Shown here in pieces: positions 22,043 to 31,960 of a DNA stretch of 64,000 nucleotides. How positions within the stretch are numbered: position 1 is the stretch's first letter; the number at the start of each line of letters is the position of its first letter. Origin of the DNA: Cepaea nemoralis (lineage: Eukaryota > Mollusca > Gastropoda > Stylommatophora > Helicidae). The DNA lies in the NCBI GenBank assembly GCA_014155875.1, contig JACEFZ010018348.1:333001-397000 (forward strand). The letters are read 5' to 3'. The position numbers were made by a program, and so were the translations under genes. A model generated the notes under the pieces. The model did no database searches and was not told where the DNA came from. It saw only the letters and a program-made list of their open reading frames with translations.

Positions 22043-25000
22043 AAGGGTTCCAAATGTTGCTGTATGTAGCCGAGGCGCGGTGTTGGGGTGAGCGCCCAAC
22101 ATTGCTCAAATACCTCAATGGCTCGTGAATACATAACCTATGCAGCAAAAGTCCAACTCCTGGCCTTCACGTGGCGGGCCTGTTTAAACTAACAGGAGAA
22201 GGGGCGACGGCGAGTCTCTGGCGCCGGAAAATAACCAGTATGCTCTAGATGTGTATGCACGGACATGCATGCGCAGACAGGCGTGTGCGCGCGTACACAT
22301 CTACACTCGAGTGAGACCACAGTCTGCTCTAGCAAAGAAAGGTGCTGAAGACGGAGGCAACCAGCCAAGAGGCGCACCACAGAAATCAGGATGCCACGCA
22401 ATCACGCAAAATGGAATATGTCGACTACTGCTAATCGTTATGGTGCTCGCCCTGCTTTGGACCCCCAGGCAGGTGCAGTGCCGGGCCCTATGTCTCGAAA
22501 GGGTCCAACCCCAACTACTGGAGGTCCTTCTCAGATGTCCTGTGGAGCCAGGGGACATGAGAATAGGACGACTGGCCATACTAAACTAAGACTTAAAATA
22601 ATGCACTGGAATGCGGAGGGAGTCAGCAACAAAAAAGTTGAATTAGAAAACATCCTGGACAAAGAGAAAGTAAGCATATGTTGCTTGCAAGAAACTCACC
22701 TCAATGAAAATATAGCCTTCAAAATCAGAGGCTACCAGTGTTACCGATCTGACCGAAAGAACAGGCGAAAAGGTGGGATACTGACCCTTGTAAGAAATAA
22801 CATCATGGCTTCCCAAATCAAAGTCTACATGGAAGGGGCTGAGTATCAGACACTTAAACTTAAGACAGGTAATACAGATCTACATCTGATCAATTACTAC
22901 TGTCCAAGTGACCGCCCACAGGCACTGGACACTCTACCACTAAAAGAAAAAATGATTGTGTGTGGCGATTTCAACAGCCACTCGCAGAGCTGGGGCTATG
23001 ATCACATGGACCAGAGAGGAGAGAGACTGGAAGACTGGCAAGATGAGAATAGATTCATGTTGATTAACAAGCCGTCCGACCCACATACTTTCTACTCGAG
23101 ATCATGGCACTCTTCAACTACACCTGACCTGGCTTTTCATTCACCAGACCTGGAGTGGAACATTACACGAACTGTTGGGAAACAACTTGGTGGCAGTGAC
23201 CATCGGCCAGTCTTTCTAACCGTAGAAAATGAGCTTGTAAGTGAAAGCAGCACCCTCTCGAGGTGGAACTACAAGAAAGCAGACTGGGCAATGTACAAGC
23301 ATCGCACCAGCATACTGGTTAGAAACCTGAACACTGAGAAAGACATAAATAAAGCAGTTGAAGAGTTTGGGAAATGCATACTACAGGCAGCGCGAGAAAC
23401 AGTACCAAGAGGAGCCCGTAAACAATATAAACCCTACTGGAGTAGTGAACTGGAACAGTTGCATAATGATGTTGAAGTGTGTAGAAAGCAAGCAGAGGCC
23501 ACACCCAGCCAAGAGCACCACAATAAATTCCAGCATGCAAAAGCCAAATTTCAAAGGGCCAAGCTGCAGGCTAGACGGAAAAGCTGGCAGGAGAAAACGG
23601 AGTCTCTGAACTTTGAAAGAGACACAAGGAAATTGTGGAAGCTAATAAAACAGCTTAATGACGAGGGCACAGGGAGAAACTCAAAAATTGCACTACATAA
23701 AGATGGAAAAATCTTAACAAGAAAGCAAGCAGCTGACCATTTTGCGGACTCGTTCGCACAAGATAGCAATATCAAAATTAGTCCAGAGAATCAACAAGAG
23801 ATTCGAGAGAAACGACAACATACAGGACAGAAGGAAATAGTACATGAGGTTCTGGAGGCACCCATCACAATCAGCGAACTGGAGCTAGCCATATCAAAAC
23901 TGAAAATGAGAAAGTCACCAGGAGCTGATGGTATCTCCAATGAAATGATCAGGAATCTAGGAACAGAGGCCAAAACAAAGCTGTTGCAGATCTTCAATAA
24001 CAGCTGGACCTTAGGCAGTGTTCCACAAGCCTGGAGAGAAGCAATCATGATACCCCTCCTAAAATCAGGGAAAGATGGTTCCATTGCCTCTAGCTACAGA
24101 CCAATTAGCCTCACCAGCTGTCTCTGCAAAACACTGGAGCGCATCATCAATCACAGACTGCAGTGGTACATTGAAAGTAAAAACATCCTTGTGCCACAGC
24201 AGGCTGGCTTTAGGCAGTGCTACTCTACGGAAGATCAGACAACCTACCTCTCTCAAGAAATTGAGGATGCATTCCAAGAGAAGAAGCTGGTGCTTGCGGC
24301 ATGGATAGATCTGAAGAAAGCCTTTGACAAAGTCTGGAAAGAAGGTCTGATGAAGAAACTGAGAAACTGCAAAGTCAATGGAAGAATGTACAAATGGGTG
24401 AAAGCATACTTGCACAACAGAAGAGCCCGAGTACAGATAGACGGACTCAAGAGCAAGAAAGTACTACTGCGTCACGGTGTCCCCCAGGGCGGAGTCTTGT
24501 CCCCCACACTTTTTCTAATCTTCATCAATGATCTTGTTGCTCACCTACCGCATGGAATTAAAGCGGCAATGTACGCCGATGACCTGGTTCTATGGAGCAC
24601 AAATGAATATGCATCAGTGGCCACCAGATTGCTACAAAGAGCTGTAGATACATTTGCTGCATGGGCAAATAGATGGTGTGTCAGCATAAACACTGACAAG
24701 TGCAGCACCACCCTATTTACCCTCTCTCCAAAACAAAAGGCAGGGATCATCCAGATAAATGGAACACCCCTAAGAGAAGATAAAGAACCAACATACCTTG
24801 GAGTAACATTTGATGGCAAGCTGACATGGAGAAAGCACATCAACAAAGCAGTAGCAAAAGCCAGAAGGAAAATAGCCATCCTGAGAAAGCTAAGTGGAAC
24901 CACATGGGGAGCCAGTACGAAAATACTTAGCAAAGTTTACCAACAGAGCATACGACCACACCTGGAATATGGGTCAACTGCGTGGTGTTCAGCATCAAAT

Positions 25001-26256
25001 ACCACACTACAAGAGCTGGACAAGGTGCAAAATCAAGCACTTAGAGTCACCACAGGAGGGATGAGATCAACCCCTATAGTGGAAATGGAGAAGATGGGGA
25101 GGACACAGGCACTGAGTGAGCGCAGAGATACGAAAACGCTAATACAAGCAGAAAAGTTCCTCAGCTTGCCAGGCCACCCTATGAAGAACAGATTTGAAAA
25201 CCTAGCTATGGGGCGGTTGAAAAGAAGTAGTTTTATCCACCAGGCCAAACGACTCTGCAGAGAAACCACTGATCTGCCCACAGTTGGTATCCCCCTAACA
25301 ACTATTCCAGAGCGAACTCCATGGAAAGATGAGCATAGACTATCATTACAAATCCAGACAAAAGTGAGAGGAATATTTGACAAGGAAGAACAGAACAGTG
25401 TGCAGCGCAGAACAGCCACTTTCAGCTTCCTTGATGAAGAATACCCACAGGACCTCTGGATCCGAGTCTACACAGATGGGTCAGCACAAAATGCTGTTCG
25501 AAATGGAGGAGCGGGAGTGTACATAGAATACCCAAATAATACTAGGGACACAGCCAGAGTACCGACAGGAAAGTACTGCCATAACTATGATGCCGAAATT
25601 GAGGCAATCAAGATAGCAACAGAGAAATTACTAAATAACAGCAATGGTACACAACCTGTGGTGCTACTAACAGATGCAAAATCAGTACTCGAGGCGCTCC
25701 TCTCTGGGAAATTGCCAGTACTAAGGACACTACTTTCTGAACTTAGCAGTCAGCATAAAGTCACCATACAGTGGATACCATCCCACTGTGGAGTACCCGG
25801 AAACGACAGAGCTGATCAATTGGCTAAGGAAGGAGCCAAAGAGGAACAGCCTGATGTGCCCGTTACATACCACCAAAAGAAAAGAATGATCAAATCAGTC
25901 AGAAAGCCACCAAAACCTGCTCAAGATGACTACCACATTATGGACAGACCAGAACAAGTCATTATTCTGCGCCTCAGAACAGGACACAATAGATTACGCA
26001 ACCACATGTATACAAAATTCAAGATTGGTGAAACAGCCATGTGCACATGTGGATTGGCGTCGCAGACAGCAGAGCACATACTCCAAGACTGCCCAAAATA
26101 TAACATATCTAGGCAAACCTTCTGGCCTAGAGAGACGACGGTGGAAGATAAACTCTATGGACCACTGTGTGAACTGAAAAAAACAGTTCAATTCATGCAA
26201 GAGACGACATTGCAGATATAGACATATTTCAAGCGAACGAAAGAAGAAGAAGAAGA
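22043..26256 (+). mobile_element. LINE-A: near-intact EN-RT-RNase H non-LTR retrotransposon with 12-bp TSD
   Basis: The 12-bp target-site duplication acaaatccaaaa occurs at 22031-22042 and 26257-26268, directly bounding the element. The 3' end is a (GAA)n tail after cgaacgaaag. The 5' region (22043-22390) is GC-rich. One long uninterrupted ORF follows. RNase H after the RT, with an apurinic-type endonuclease, points to the I/Nimb/Jockey side of LINEs rather than RTE. Only about 350 bp precede the ORF, so no separate ORF1 exists here; either the copy is 5'-truncated or the family needs none. It sits in the 9.4-kb EEF2K intron. Truncated relatives are at 21143 and 47393-49641. Confidence 0.95.
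22391..26221 (+). CDS. LINE-A polyprotein: endonuclease, reverse transcriptase, RNase H
   Basis: 1276 codons without a stop, ending TLQI. N-terminal about 65 residues have no recognised domain. Endonuclease (about 68-275): MHWNAEGV, LQETH at 99-103, CGDFNSHSQSWG near 190, and SDHRPV near 270, so all catalytic blocks are present. RT (about 510-790): AAWIDLKKAFDKVW near 637, GVPQGGVLSPTLF, and the YADD active site near 727. RNase H (about 1020-1150): VYTDGSA, AEIEAI, LLTDAKSVL and WIPSHCGVPGNDRADQL supply the D-E-D-D residues and the His. The C-terminal CTCGLASQTAEHILQDC near 1220 is a CCHC-like finger. The enzyme copies its own RNA at a nicked target. The intact frame plus an unmutated target duplication suggest a young, possibly active copy. 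Start chosen as the first ATG before the endonuclease. Confidence 0.95.
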   Translation: MPRNHAKWNMSTTANRYGARPALDPQAGAVPGPMSRKGPTPTTGGPSQMSCGARGHENRTTGHTKLRLKIMHWNAEGVSNKKVELENILDKEKVSICCLQETHLNENIAFKIRGYQCYRSDRKNRRKGGILTLVRNNIMASQIKVYMEGAEYQTLKLKTGNTDLHLINYYCPSDRPQALDTLPLKEKMIVCGDFNSHSQSWGYDHMDQRGERLEDWQDENRFMLINKPSDPHTFYSRSWHSSTTPDLAFHSPDLEWNITRTVGKQLGGSDHRPVFLTVENELVSESSTLSRWNYKKADWAMYKHRTSILVRNLNTEKDINKAVEEFGKCILQAARETVPRGARKQYKPYWSSELEQLHNDVEVCRKQAEATPSQEHHNKFQHAKAKFQRAKLQARRKSWQEKTESLNFERDTRKLWKLIKQLNDEGTGRNSKIALHKDGKILTRKQAADHFADSFAQDSNIKISPENQQEIREKRQHTGQKEIVHEVLEAPITISELELAISKLKMRKSPGADGISNEMIRNLGTEAKTKLLQIFNNSWTLGSVPQAWREAIMIPLLKSGKDGSIASSYRPISLTSCLCKTLERIINHRLQWYIESKNILVPQQAGFRQCYSTEDQTTYLSQEIEDAFQEKKLVLAAWIDLKKAFDKVWKEGLMKKLRNCKVNGRMYKWVKAYLHNRRARVQIDGLKSKKVLLRHGVPQGGVLSPTLFLIFINDLVAHLPHGIKAAMYADDLVLWSTNEYASVATRLLQRAVDTFAAWANRWCVSINTDKCSTTLFTLSPKQKAGIIQINGTPLREDKEPTYLGVTFDGKLTWRKHINKAVAKARRKIAILRKLSGTTWGASTKILSKVYQQSIRPHLEYGSTAWCSASNTTLQELDKVQNQALRVTTGGMRSTPIVEMEKMGRTQALSERRDTKTLIQAEKFLSLPGHPMKNRFENLAMGRLKRSSFIHQAKRLCRETTDLPTVGIPLTTIPERTPWKDEHRLSLQIQTKVRGIFDKEEQNSVQRRTATFSFLDEEYPQDLWIRVYTDGSAQNAVRNGGAGVYIEYPNNTRDTARVPTGKYCHNYDAEIEAIKIATEKLLNNSNGTQPVVLLTDAKSVLEALLSGKLPVLRTLLSELSSQHKVTIQWIPSHCGVPGNDRADQLAKEGAKEEQPDVPVTYHQKKRMIKSVRKPPKPAQDDYHIMDRPEQVIILRLRTGHNRLRNHMYTKFKIGETAMCTCGLASQTAEHILQDCPKYNISRQTFWPRETTVEDKLYGPLCELKKTVQFMQETTLQI

Positions 26257-26332
26257 ACAAATCCAAAATATTTATTCTATATATATCCACCCACTTAACT
26301 GTCCATTGAAGTTATAGGGTATATTTAGCCTG

Positions 26333-26836
26333 TTAACCCTTTACCGGGCAGACGTTTGTCTCTTTTGTAGCCCTGAACGAGCAAGAAGAATTTTGAGGTT
26401 CGGTAACATTTTGGGTTACATTAGTAAAAGTATCACATATAAGTTGTTAGTCAACAGATTTTAGTCAAATAAACAGCAAAATGAAAGGAAAAGCATGCAG
26501 AACATTTTACTCAACGTGAATGATGCCGCTATTCCTCACATGAACACAAATATTTACAAAATACAACATATTGTTTGTGATTGTCATTCATCTATATGGC
26601 AATTTACAAACACATTTTCCGAATCATAATCACTTTCTTTAAAGTCCGACTCACGACTGCTAATGCAAAGTAAAGCTGATCACTGTTATCTAGCTCCGAT
26701 TAATAGTCAACTTTGTGCCCTTCAATGTCACTTAAATTGAACCCAGCAAAATCCCCACTACCACTTGAAGAATCATCGAAATCCATTTTGAAATACAAAG
26801 CGTAAACTCCCCCCCCCCCCCCCCCCCCCCCCCCCC
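26333..26836 (-). mobile_element. piggyBac-like end remnant
   Basis: TTAA at 26333-26336 is followed by ccctttaccgggcagacg. On the minus strand, 26785-26700 reads MDFDDSSSGSGDFAGFN, then DIEGHKVDY, an acidic Ser-rich start like those of piggyBac transposases. A 28-base C tract (26809-26836) interrupts the sequence upstream of that start. No second inverted repeat was found, so this is a fragment. Confidence 0.4.
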
Positions 26837-27560
26837 AAAAAAACTATTTAAAAAATCCATTCGTATTCAAAGTACATGCTTGCGAATGGTGGCCACGTTG
26901 TCTAGCTATCGGGGAAACCGAAAGTAGACAATCGGAAGCCTCGGAAAGCCGCGAGATTGCATTTTTACAACAATTTTTTACAATTATTCAGTGAATTCCT
27001 GGTCATTCTAACATACCTGAAAATGGCAAGATAGACAGACAATAACAAAGATGGAACCTAAGCCAGGATTCTGTACTACACCGTCTCGAAACGGCCAAGT
27101 AGCTAATAATTGTAAATAAAGACATTTGATTGAACAGATGGAATACTGAGAGAAAAGTATACAAATACATACCAGGTCCTGACCCCAAAGGCAACATAAA
27201 CCGTCTGACCAGGAAGGACCAGAATACTGTTTTGAGGTTTGAACACAACACATATATCTTAACATGCAGGTGAAAAGACTCCAACCACAGATCACGCTGC
27301 AGTCTGCTTTATAAATATCCATACAAAACTTTCAAACATTGACTCTTCGAGTGCACAGCTCTTACAGATATCAGGAAATGTTACTTCACCTGAGCCAGAT
27401 AAAAGGAACACCAAATGCAACAACACAACAGCTGATGAACACTTACAATTTCATTGATATGGCATTGGGTATAAGGGTGGAAGCCCAGTTGCCTAAATCA
27501 ATAACAGAAACAACTGCTCATTAAAATTGTTCAAATTAATGTATCTTTTTCTGCTTTTTA
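26837..27560. other. Intron sequence, nothing recognised
   Basis: No gene or repeat signature recognised between the C tract and the LINE fragment at 27570. Confidence 0.4.
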
Positions 27561-27569
27561 ATCACCCCA

Positions 27570-27835
27570 TTGGATAATAGACCCTCAGCCAACTCACACA
27601 ATTTGCGGTTTTTTGTAGCTTCTTCCATGTGTCCTCCCCATATTAATCTCATCTCTAATTCTCTTCTCTGTGTTTTTTTAGTTCTCCATTTTTTTAACAC
27701 GTGGGATCAAGAGAAAGGACTTTAGCTATATATTAGTGGGTTTCTCCATGTGTGTCCTATCCAGCACCAGAGTATTTTCCTCATCTCATGATTTGCTGGA
27801 ATTTCTAACCATAAGTGAACCATTAGTGATTCTGT
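27570..27835 (-). mobile_element. RTE-like LINE C-terminal fragment
   Basis: The minus strand gives WCWIGHTWRNPLIYS, then RELEMRLIWGGHMEEA, AELAEGLLSNG-like text. This is the GHTLRK..RRELE..GL terminal block common to RTE-like LINEs, with one stop inside. Confidence 0.65.
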
Positions 27836-27903
27836 CATACCATTTTTAAAGTCCTTCTGCACTGTGAAAGCACCAATTAATTAATGTTTCAGAGCTCCTC
27901 ATG

Positions 27904-28234
27904 GGATGCAGAGGTGTTTCCAAGGCACCAGGGCCAGGTTCTATACTGGCCAAGACCTACTAACACGTCCTAGTTGTGTGTCCTGGGCAACAGGTTCCTT
28001 CAGGGTCCTGGCTAACGTAGTAGGATTGCTGATTCTTCCGAAGTTGGAGAGTATCTGCCTGTACGGCAAGGAACCACCAGTCTGCACACCAATAAGCCAG
28101 ACATGGGACAACGGATACTCACGCAAACCTAAGTCCGGTATGCCATCACACTGATGTTGGACAATGGGATGTCTTCATCCGACATACAGGACTTCACGCT
28201 GGAGTTCACAGCCAGCGAACGCAAGCAATCAAGC
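27904..28234 (+). mobile_element. G-family retroposon with 13-bp target-site duplication
   Basis: 331 bp starting gggatgcagaggtgtttcc and ending gaacgcaagcaatcaagc. Flanked by agagctcctcatg at 27891-27903 and 28235-28247. A second copy (61583-61912) begins at the same base and has its own duplication, so the family has a defined 5' end and a (GCAA)-rich tail. The two copies are roughly 90 percent identical by eye. An 82-codon open stretch runs through it, but I recognise no protein. Confidence 0.85.
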
Positions 28235-28359
28235 AGAGCTCCTCATGTTCATACTGAATGTGTGAAGTATGCATTTGCTTCTTCAGTGGGTTCTCCCACT
28301 ACGGTGAACAGTGCAACAAACCTTATTAACAGGAATTGCTGCTCCCACGATTTGTCAGA

Positions 28360-28500
28360 AGGATGAAGTCAGAAGCCAGTGCTGCGATAAAATTCCTGAT
28401 GCAACAGGGTAAAACACCTACATAAATACACAGGAAGATGGAACAAATGTTTCATAATTCCTATCCTTTGTATGCTTTAGTGAAAGACGTGTAGACAGCC
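28360..28500 (+). mobile_element. Mariner-like transposase N-terminal fragment
   Basis: Reading MKSEASAAIKFLMQQGKTPT, a stop, IHRKMEQMF, then YALVK resembles the helix-turn-helix start of mariner-type transposases (IKFLxxxGKTPxEI...SYALVKRW). Only this part is present, with a stop in it. Confidence 0.45.
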
Positions 28501-28650
28501 TAAGTGTAACTGCTCAAATGTTACTGATCTACCAAGATTTTGAAGACTCCACAAAGTGTAACAATAGAAATGCAGCAAGAATTAAGAAAATCATTGATCT
28601 AACTCAAAAAATAACAATTGCGGTGATAGCTATTGCAGTAAATTATATTT

Positions 28651-28790
28651 CTTCTCTTCTTTGCGTTCATCCGGAGTGATTTTTTCAGATGTGATTGCGG
28701 TGTGTCTGGTTAGGCACCCTCGGGTCGAAACCCTCAGGCCAACACATCCGACTTTTAGCGTGCATTTTTGACCAGGTTAGCAATCCTGGG
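28651..28790 (-). mobile_element. SINE-A' (variant subfamily) at the 3' end of the chimera
   Basis: Minus-sense start cccaggattgctaacctgg, then cggatgtgttggcctgagg, ggtttcgacccgagggtg, and the end ccggatgaacgcaaagaag. It differs from SINE-A by the ggtttcgaccc segment, which is also seen in degraded form in the copy at 40849-40974. Confidence 0.8.
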
Positions 28791-29028
28791 AGACTCTCAC
28801 TTTTGTGGTACCGTCCACATCTCAGCTGGTCAAGTTGGAACAGTCGAAGACTACACGGTCATCCCTCAAGTGAAGGCAGGGACAGTCCATAGCATTTTCC
28901 GCCATCCTGGGTGGCTTCCATAATTGCAGAGCCGGCACATAACGCTCTGGTGCTGGGTTTACTGAGGGAATCGTCACGTCCTGCTCATGGCTGTTTTAAT
29001 TCCTCACTTCAATATATTGGGCATTTCA

Positions 29029-29105
29029 GAAAGAGATATCAATCTGTCAATCCTTACAGTGTCCGGACCGGGTGAGTTTTCCCGTGTTGAGTCAAATTAA
29101 GCCGC

Positions 29106-29154
<49 letters not shown>

Positions 29155-30318
29155 TTTGCAACCATACTTCCCCCGGAACCCAAACACTTTGGTTTCCCGG
29201 AAGCTGCCCGCAGAGTCATCGAAGCAACTCCTGCGGATCGCTAGTCGGCATCGTTTATGGTCAGAACTACGACGGTATCTGATCGTCTTCGCGCCTCTGA
29301 CTTTCGTTCTTGATTAATGAAAACATTCTTGACAAATGCTTTCGCAGTAGCTCGTCTTGCGGCGATCCAAGAATTTCACCTCTAACGCCGCAATACGAAT
29401 GCCCCCGTTTGTCCCTGTTAATCATTTCCTCCAATTCCGAAAACCAACAAAATAGAACCGAGGACCTATTCCATTATTCCATGCACCATTATTCAGGCAG
29501 CCGAGGCCTGCTTTGAACACTCTAATTTTTTCAAAGTAAACGCGCCGGCCACCCGGGACGCTCAGCGAAGAGCACCCACGGGAGAGAGCCGGCAGACGGT
29601 AGGGCAGGAACAACGGGCAGTGAACCGGCGCGAGCCGGACCGCCCGCCTGCACCTGAGATCCAACTACGAGCTTTTTAACTGCAACAACTTTAATATACG
29701 CTATTGGAGCTGGAATTACCGCGGCTGCTGGCACCAGACTTGCCCTCCAATAGATCCTCGTTAAAGGGTTTAAAGTGTACTCATTCCAATTACGGGGCCT
29801 CGATAGAGTCCCGTATTGTTATTTTTCGTCACTACCTCCCCGTGCCGGGAGTGGGTAAGTTGCGCGCCTGCTGCCTTCCTTGGATGTGGTAGCCGTTTCT
29901 CATGCTCCCTCTCCGGAATCGAACCCTGATTCCCCGTTACCCGTTACAAACATGGTAGGCATGTCACGTACCATCGACATTTGATAGGGCAGACATTTGA
30001 AAGATGCGTCGCCGGCACGTAAGGCCATGCGATCAGCACAAAGTTATCCAGAGTCACCAGTGGGAACGCCGCGCCCCGCGAAGGGCAACGACGATTGGTT
30101 TTGAACTAATAAAAGCGCTCTTTCCGCGAGGGTCGGAGCTTGGTAAGCATGTATTAGCTCTAGAATTGCCACAGTTATCCAAGTAGGATCGTGTCATCTA
30201 AGGAACCTCGACTGATTTAATGAGCCATTCGCGGTTTCACCGTGAGACAGTGTGAACTTAGACATGCATGGCTTAATCTTTGAGACAAGCATATGACTAC
30301 TGGCAGGATCAACCAGAT
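29029..30318 (-). rRNA. 18S rRNA, 5' about 70 percent only (retroposed pseudogene)
   Basis: The minus strand begins at about 30318 with tctggttgatcctgccag, the universal 18S 5' end, followed by gcttgtctcaaagattaag. It includes gcggtaattccagctccaa and ends after gacagattgatatctctttc near 29030. That final point corresponds to roughly position 1290 of a usual 1.8-kb 18S, and the length up to there fits, so there is no large internal deletion. The last 500 or so bases of 18S, and 5.8S and 28S, are absent, so it cannot serve as a ribosomal RNA. Sequence is otherwise well preserved, with few visible changes in conserved helices, implying recent insertion. Confidence 0.95.
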
Positions 30319-30734
30319 ATCTATCGGACAGACGGACTATTCACGCACACGCAAGCCAAGAGTAGCATCGCTAAAGCGCGCCCTCCCGGTACAAGGTGAT
30401 ACATGCAAAACCACTGGACGCCTACCGACGAGCTTACAAGCTACGCCGGCAGGACTAACCGAAAAAAAAGCTATACCAGCTTACTGACTGCAGGCCCACT
30501 ACTCATCGAGAGAGAGTGGGCGCTTATCGAGACTTTGTCGAACGGTCGTACAAATTTTGCTCTTTTGCCTGCTCAAACCACGACCCTGGCTGCACGATGC
30601 GGTTACATTCTTGAAACGCCTGCCTCGCTAACTCACGTTGGCTGGGAAGATCCCATTTTGGTGCACCTCACACAGCCATCCGAGACAACGAACGCTAGAC
30701 GCGGAACTGATCTAGCGAACCAGACCAGCCCCAC
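30319..30734 (-). other. 3' part of the rRNA 5' external transcribed spacer
   Basis: GC-richer, non-repetitive sequence joined directly upstream of the 18S 5' end and ending exactly at the right target-site duplication. Its position identifies it as external transcribed spacer from a precursor rRNA. ETS sequence varies too much between species to confirm by motif. Confidence 0.75.
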
Positions 30735-30747
30735 GTAAATTATATTT

Positions 30748-31094
30748 GAAACAACAGTAAATAAATTTTGCACTACAGACAACATGAGGGAAAAAAACAG
30801 GCGTGGTAACCAACATAAAAGCATGTATCCGTTGCCTTGTAAGTACTATGCAGATTGCCTTACAAAACTTTAAAAAAGGCTGTGACCAGAAACTGGGGGA
30901 TGGTACACACTGAATCTTCCTTTGCTTCAAGATATGCCCTGTCACAAAATGTGGCTTGTGTGGCTAGCAGCCAAGGATATGATTATTTACATTTTTCCAC
31001 GCCCACCAACCAGCCCTTGGCAAATCTTGTTAAAGTAAGAAGGAAGTGCAGTTTCTAGAAGACTTAATATGTTTCCATTGTATACTGTTTACAG
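30748..31094. other. Intron sequence before the last EEF2K exon
   Basis: No element recognised. Ends with the acceptor tgtttacag. Confidence 0.6.
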
Positions 31095-31201
31095 GAGACT
31101 TGTATAATGAAGCAGCAGAAGCAGCAATGGCAACTATGAAGGGACGACTAGCAAACACGTTCTACATGCTGGCCGAGGAGTGTTACAGTGAAATGGAATA
31201 A
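31095..31201 (+). CDS. EEF2K: EEF2K last coding exon: C-terminal helices and stop
   Basis: Acceptor tgtttacag; two bases complete the split Gly codon, then DLYNEAAEAAMATMKGRL and ANTFYMLAEECYSEME followed by TAA. Human eEF2K ends with the closely similar DLYTQAAEAAMEAMKGRLAN and AEEAWAQMEE. The C-terminus of this family is required for recruiting eEF2. The stop codon sits inside an AATAAA hexamer (31197-31202). A degenerate tandem repeat starts at the same place and continues through the 3' flank (see 31175-31960). AATAAA hexamers at 31946 and 32109 are more likely polyadenylation signals. Confidence 0.95.
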
Positions 31202-31960
31202 AACCTATTTTTATATCAGATGTGAAAAGTGCTGCTGTGAAATGAAACAAGCTTCATTGTCCACTTGATTAATTTGAAAAATGTTCCAGAGACATTAAAT
31301 TTTTTATTATTCATATCAATATGAATATTGTTATGGTGAAATGGAATAAGTATTATTTTCCACTTTATTAGATTTCAGTCATGTTGTGATGAAATGGCTG
31401 CCCAAGGTATTTCATAGTGAAATGGAAAAAGCTACATTATTTCTTGTTTCTTTTGGAAAGTGGTATGATAAAATATTGTTCAGTTTCTTCTCGTATCAGG
31501 TGTGAAGAATTTTACAGTAAAGTGGGTTCAGTTTAATTTTAAATATTGTTGTATAAGATTTGAAAAATGTTCATGAAAAAGCTCCATTGTTCATTTGTTA
31601 CATCAAATATAATTAATGAGCATGTTGAAATGAACACTTTGTTGTCTGCTATTTGGATAAAAAATTATGTTTGGTGAAATGACAAATAATTATCTACTTG
31701 TATTAGGACTAATGAAATATGTCATTATCAGCTTGTATAACATACTGAAGTGTTGAAGAAGTGGAATAGGCTTACCTTTCACACATATCAAATATTTATA
31801 GTGTGAAGATTTCTACAAATATCAAATATGAAAATTGCTAATGTCAGATGGAATATACTTTATTTCCACTTATATATCTAATAAGAGTTAACAGCAAAAT
31901 AGAACAAGCATCTTTTTCTACAGGTATTAGATATGAAAGTGCTGTAATAAATTAGAATCA
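31175..31960 (+). repeat. Degenerate ~53-bp tandem repeat starting at the EEF2K stop codon
   Basis: Recurring unit resembles gttacagtgaaatggaataa, then gcttcattgttcacttgta and tcagatgtgaaaa. About 14-15 diverged units can be followed, for example at 31183, 31230, 31330, 31410, 31510, 31670, 31750 and 31890. The first unit overlaps the final codons (CYSEME) and stop of EEF2K. Spacing drifts between 46 and 80 bp. Confidence 0.7.

Larger units (their letters stand above)
28651..30734 (-). mobile_element. Chimeric retroinsertion: 5' ETS + 18S rRNA 5' part + unknown 230 bp + SINE-A'
   Basis: A perfect 13-bp duplication gtaaattatattt at 28638-28650 and 30735-30747 bounds the whole block. Read on the minus strand, it starts inside the rRNA external spacer (30734), passes through the 18S 5' end (about 30318) to an internal 18S breakpoint (about 29029), then roughly 240 bp of unassigned sequence (29028-28791), then a SINE-A' copy (28790-28651) whose GA-rich tail abuts the left duplication. 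The single duplication around all parts means one insertion event of a joined RNA or cDNA, as expected from target-primed reverse transcription with template switching. Confidence 0.85.

Noticed and set aside
22251..22589. Possible ORF1 of LINE-A
   Set aside because: It overlaps the main ORF start in another frame, is 112 codons, and shows no coiled coil, RRM or CCHC knuckle.
27003..27322. Two overlapping minus-strand open frames of about 100 codons
   Set aside because: No recognisable domain, unusual Cys/Leu-rich composition, and no splice or promoter context.
29029..30734. A functional rDNA unit in the intron
   Set aside because: The 3' 30 percent of 18S, 5.8S and 28S are missing, and a target-site duplication shows it is a retroinsertion.
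30004..30738. Several open frames in the 18S/ETS region
   Set aside because: Explained by rRNA and spacer sequence; no protein similarity.
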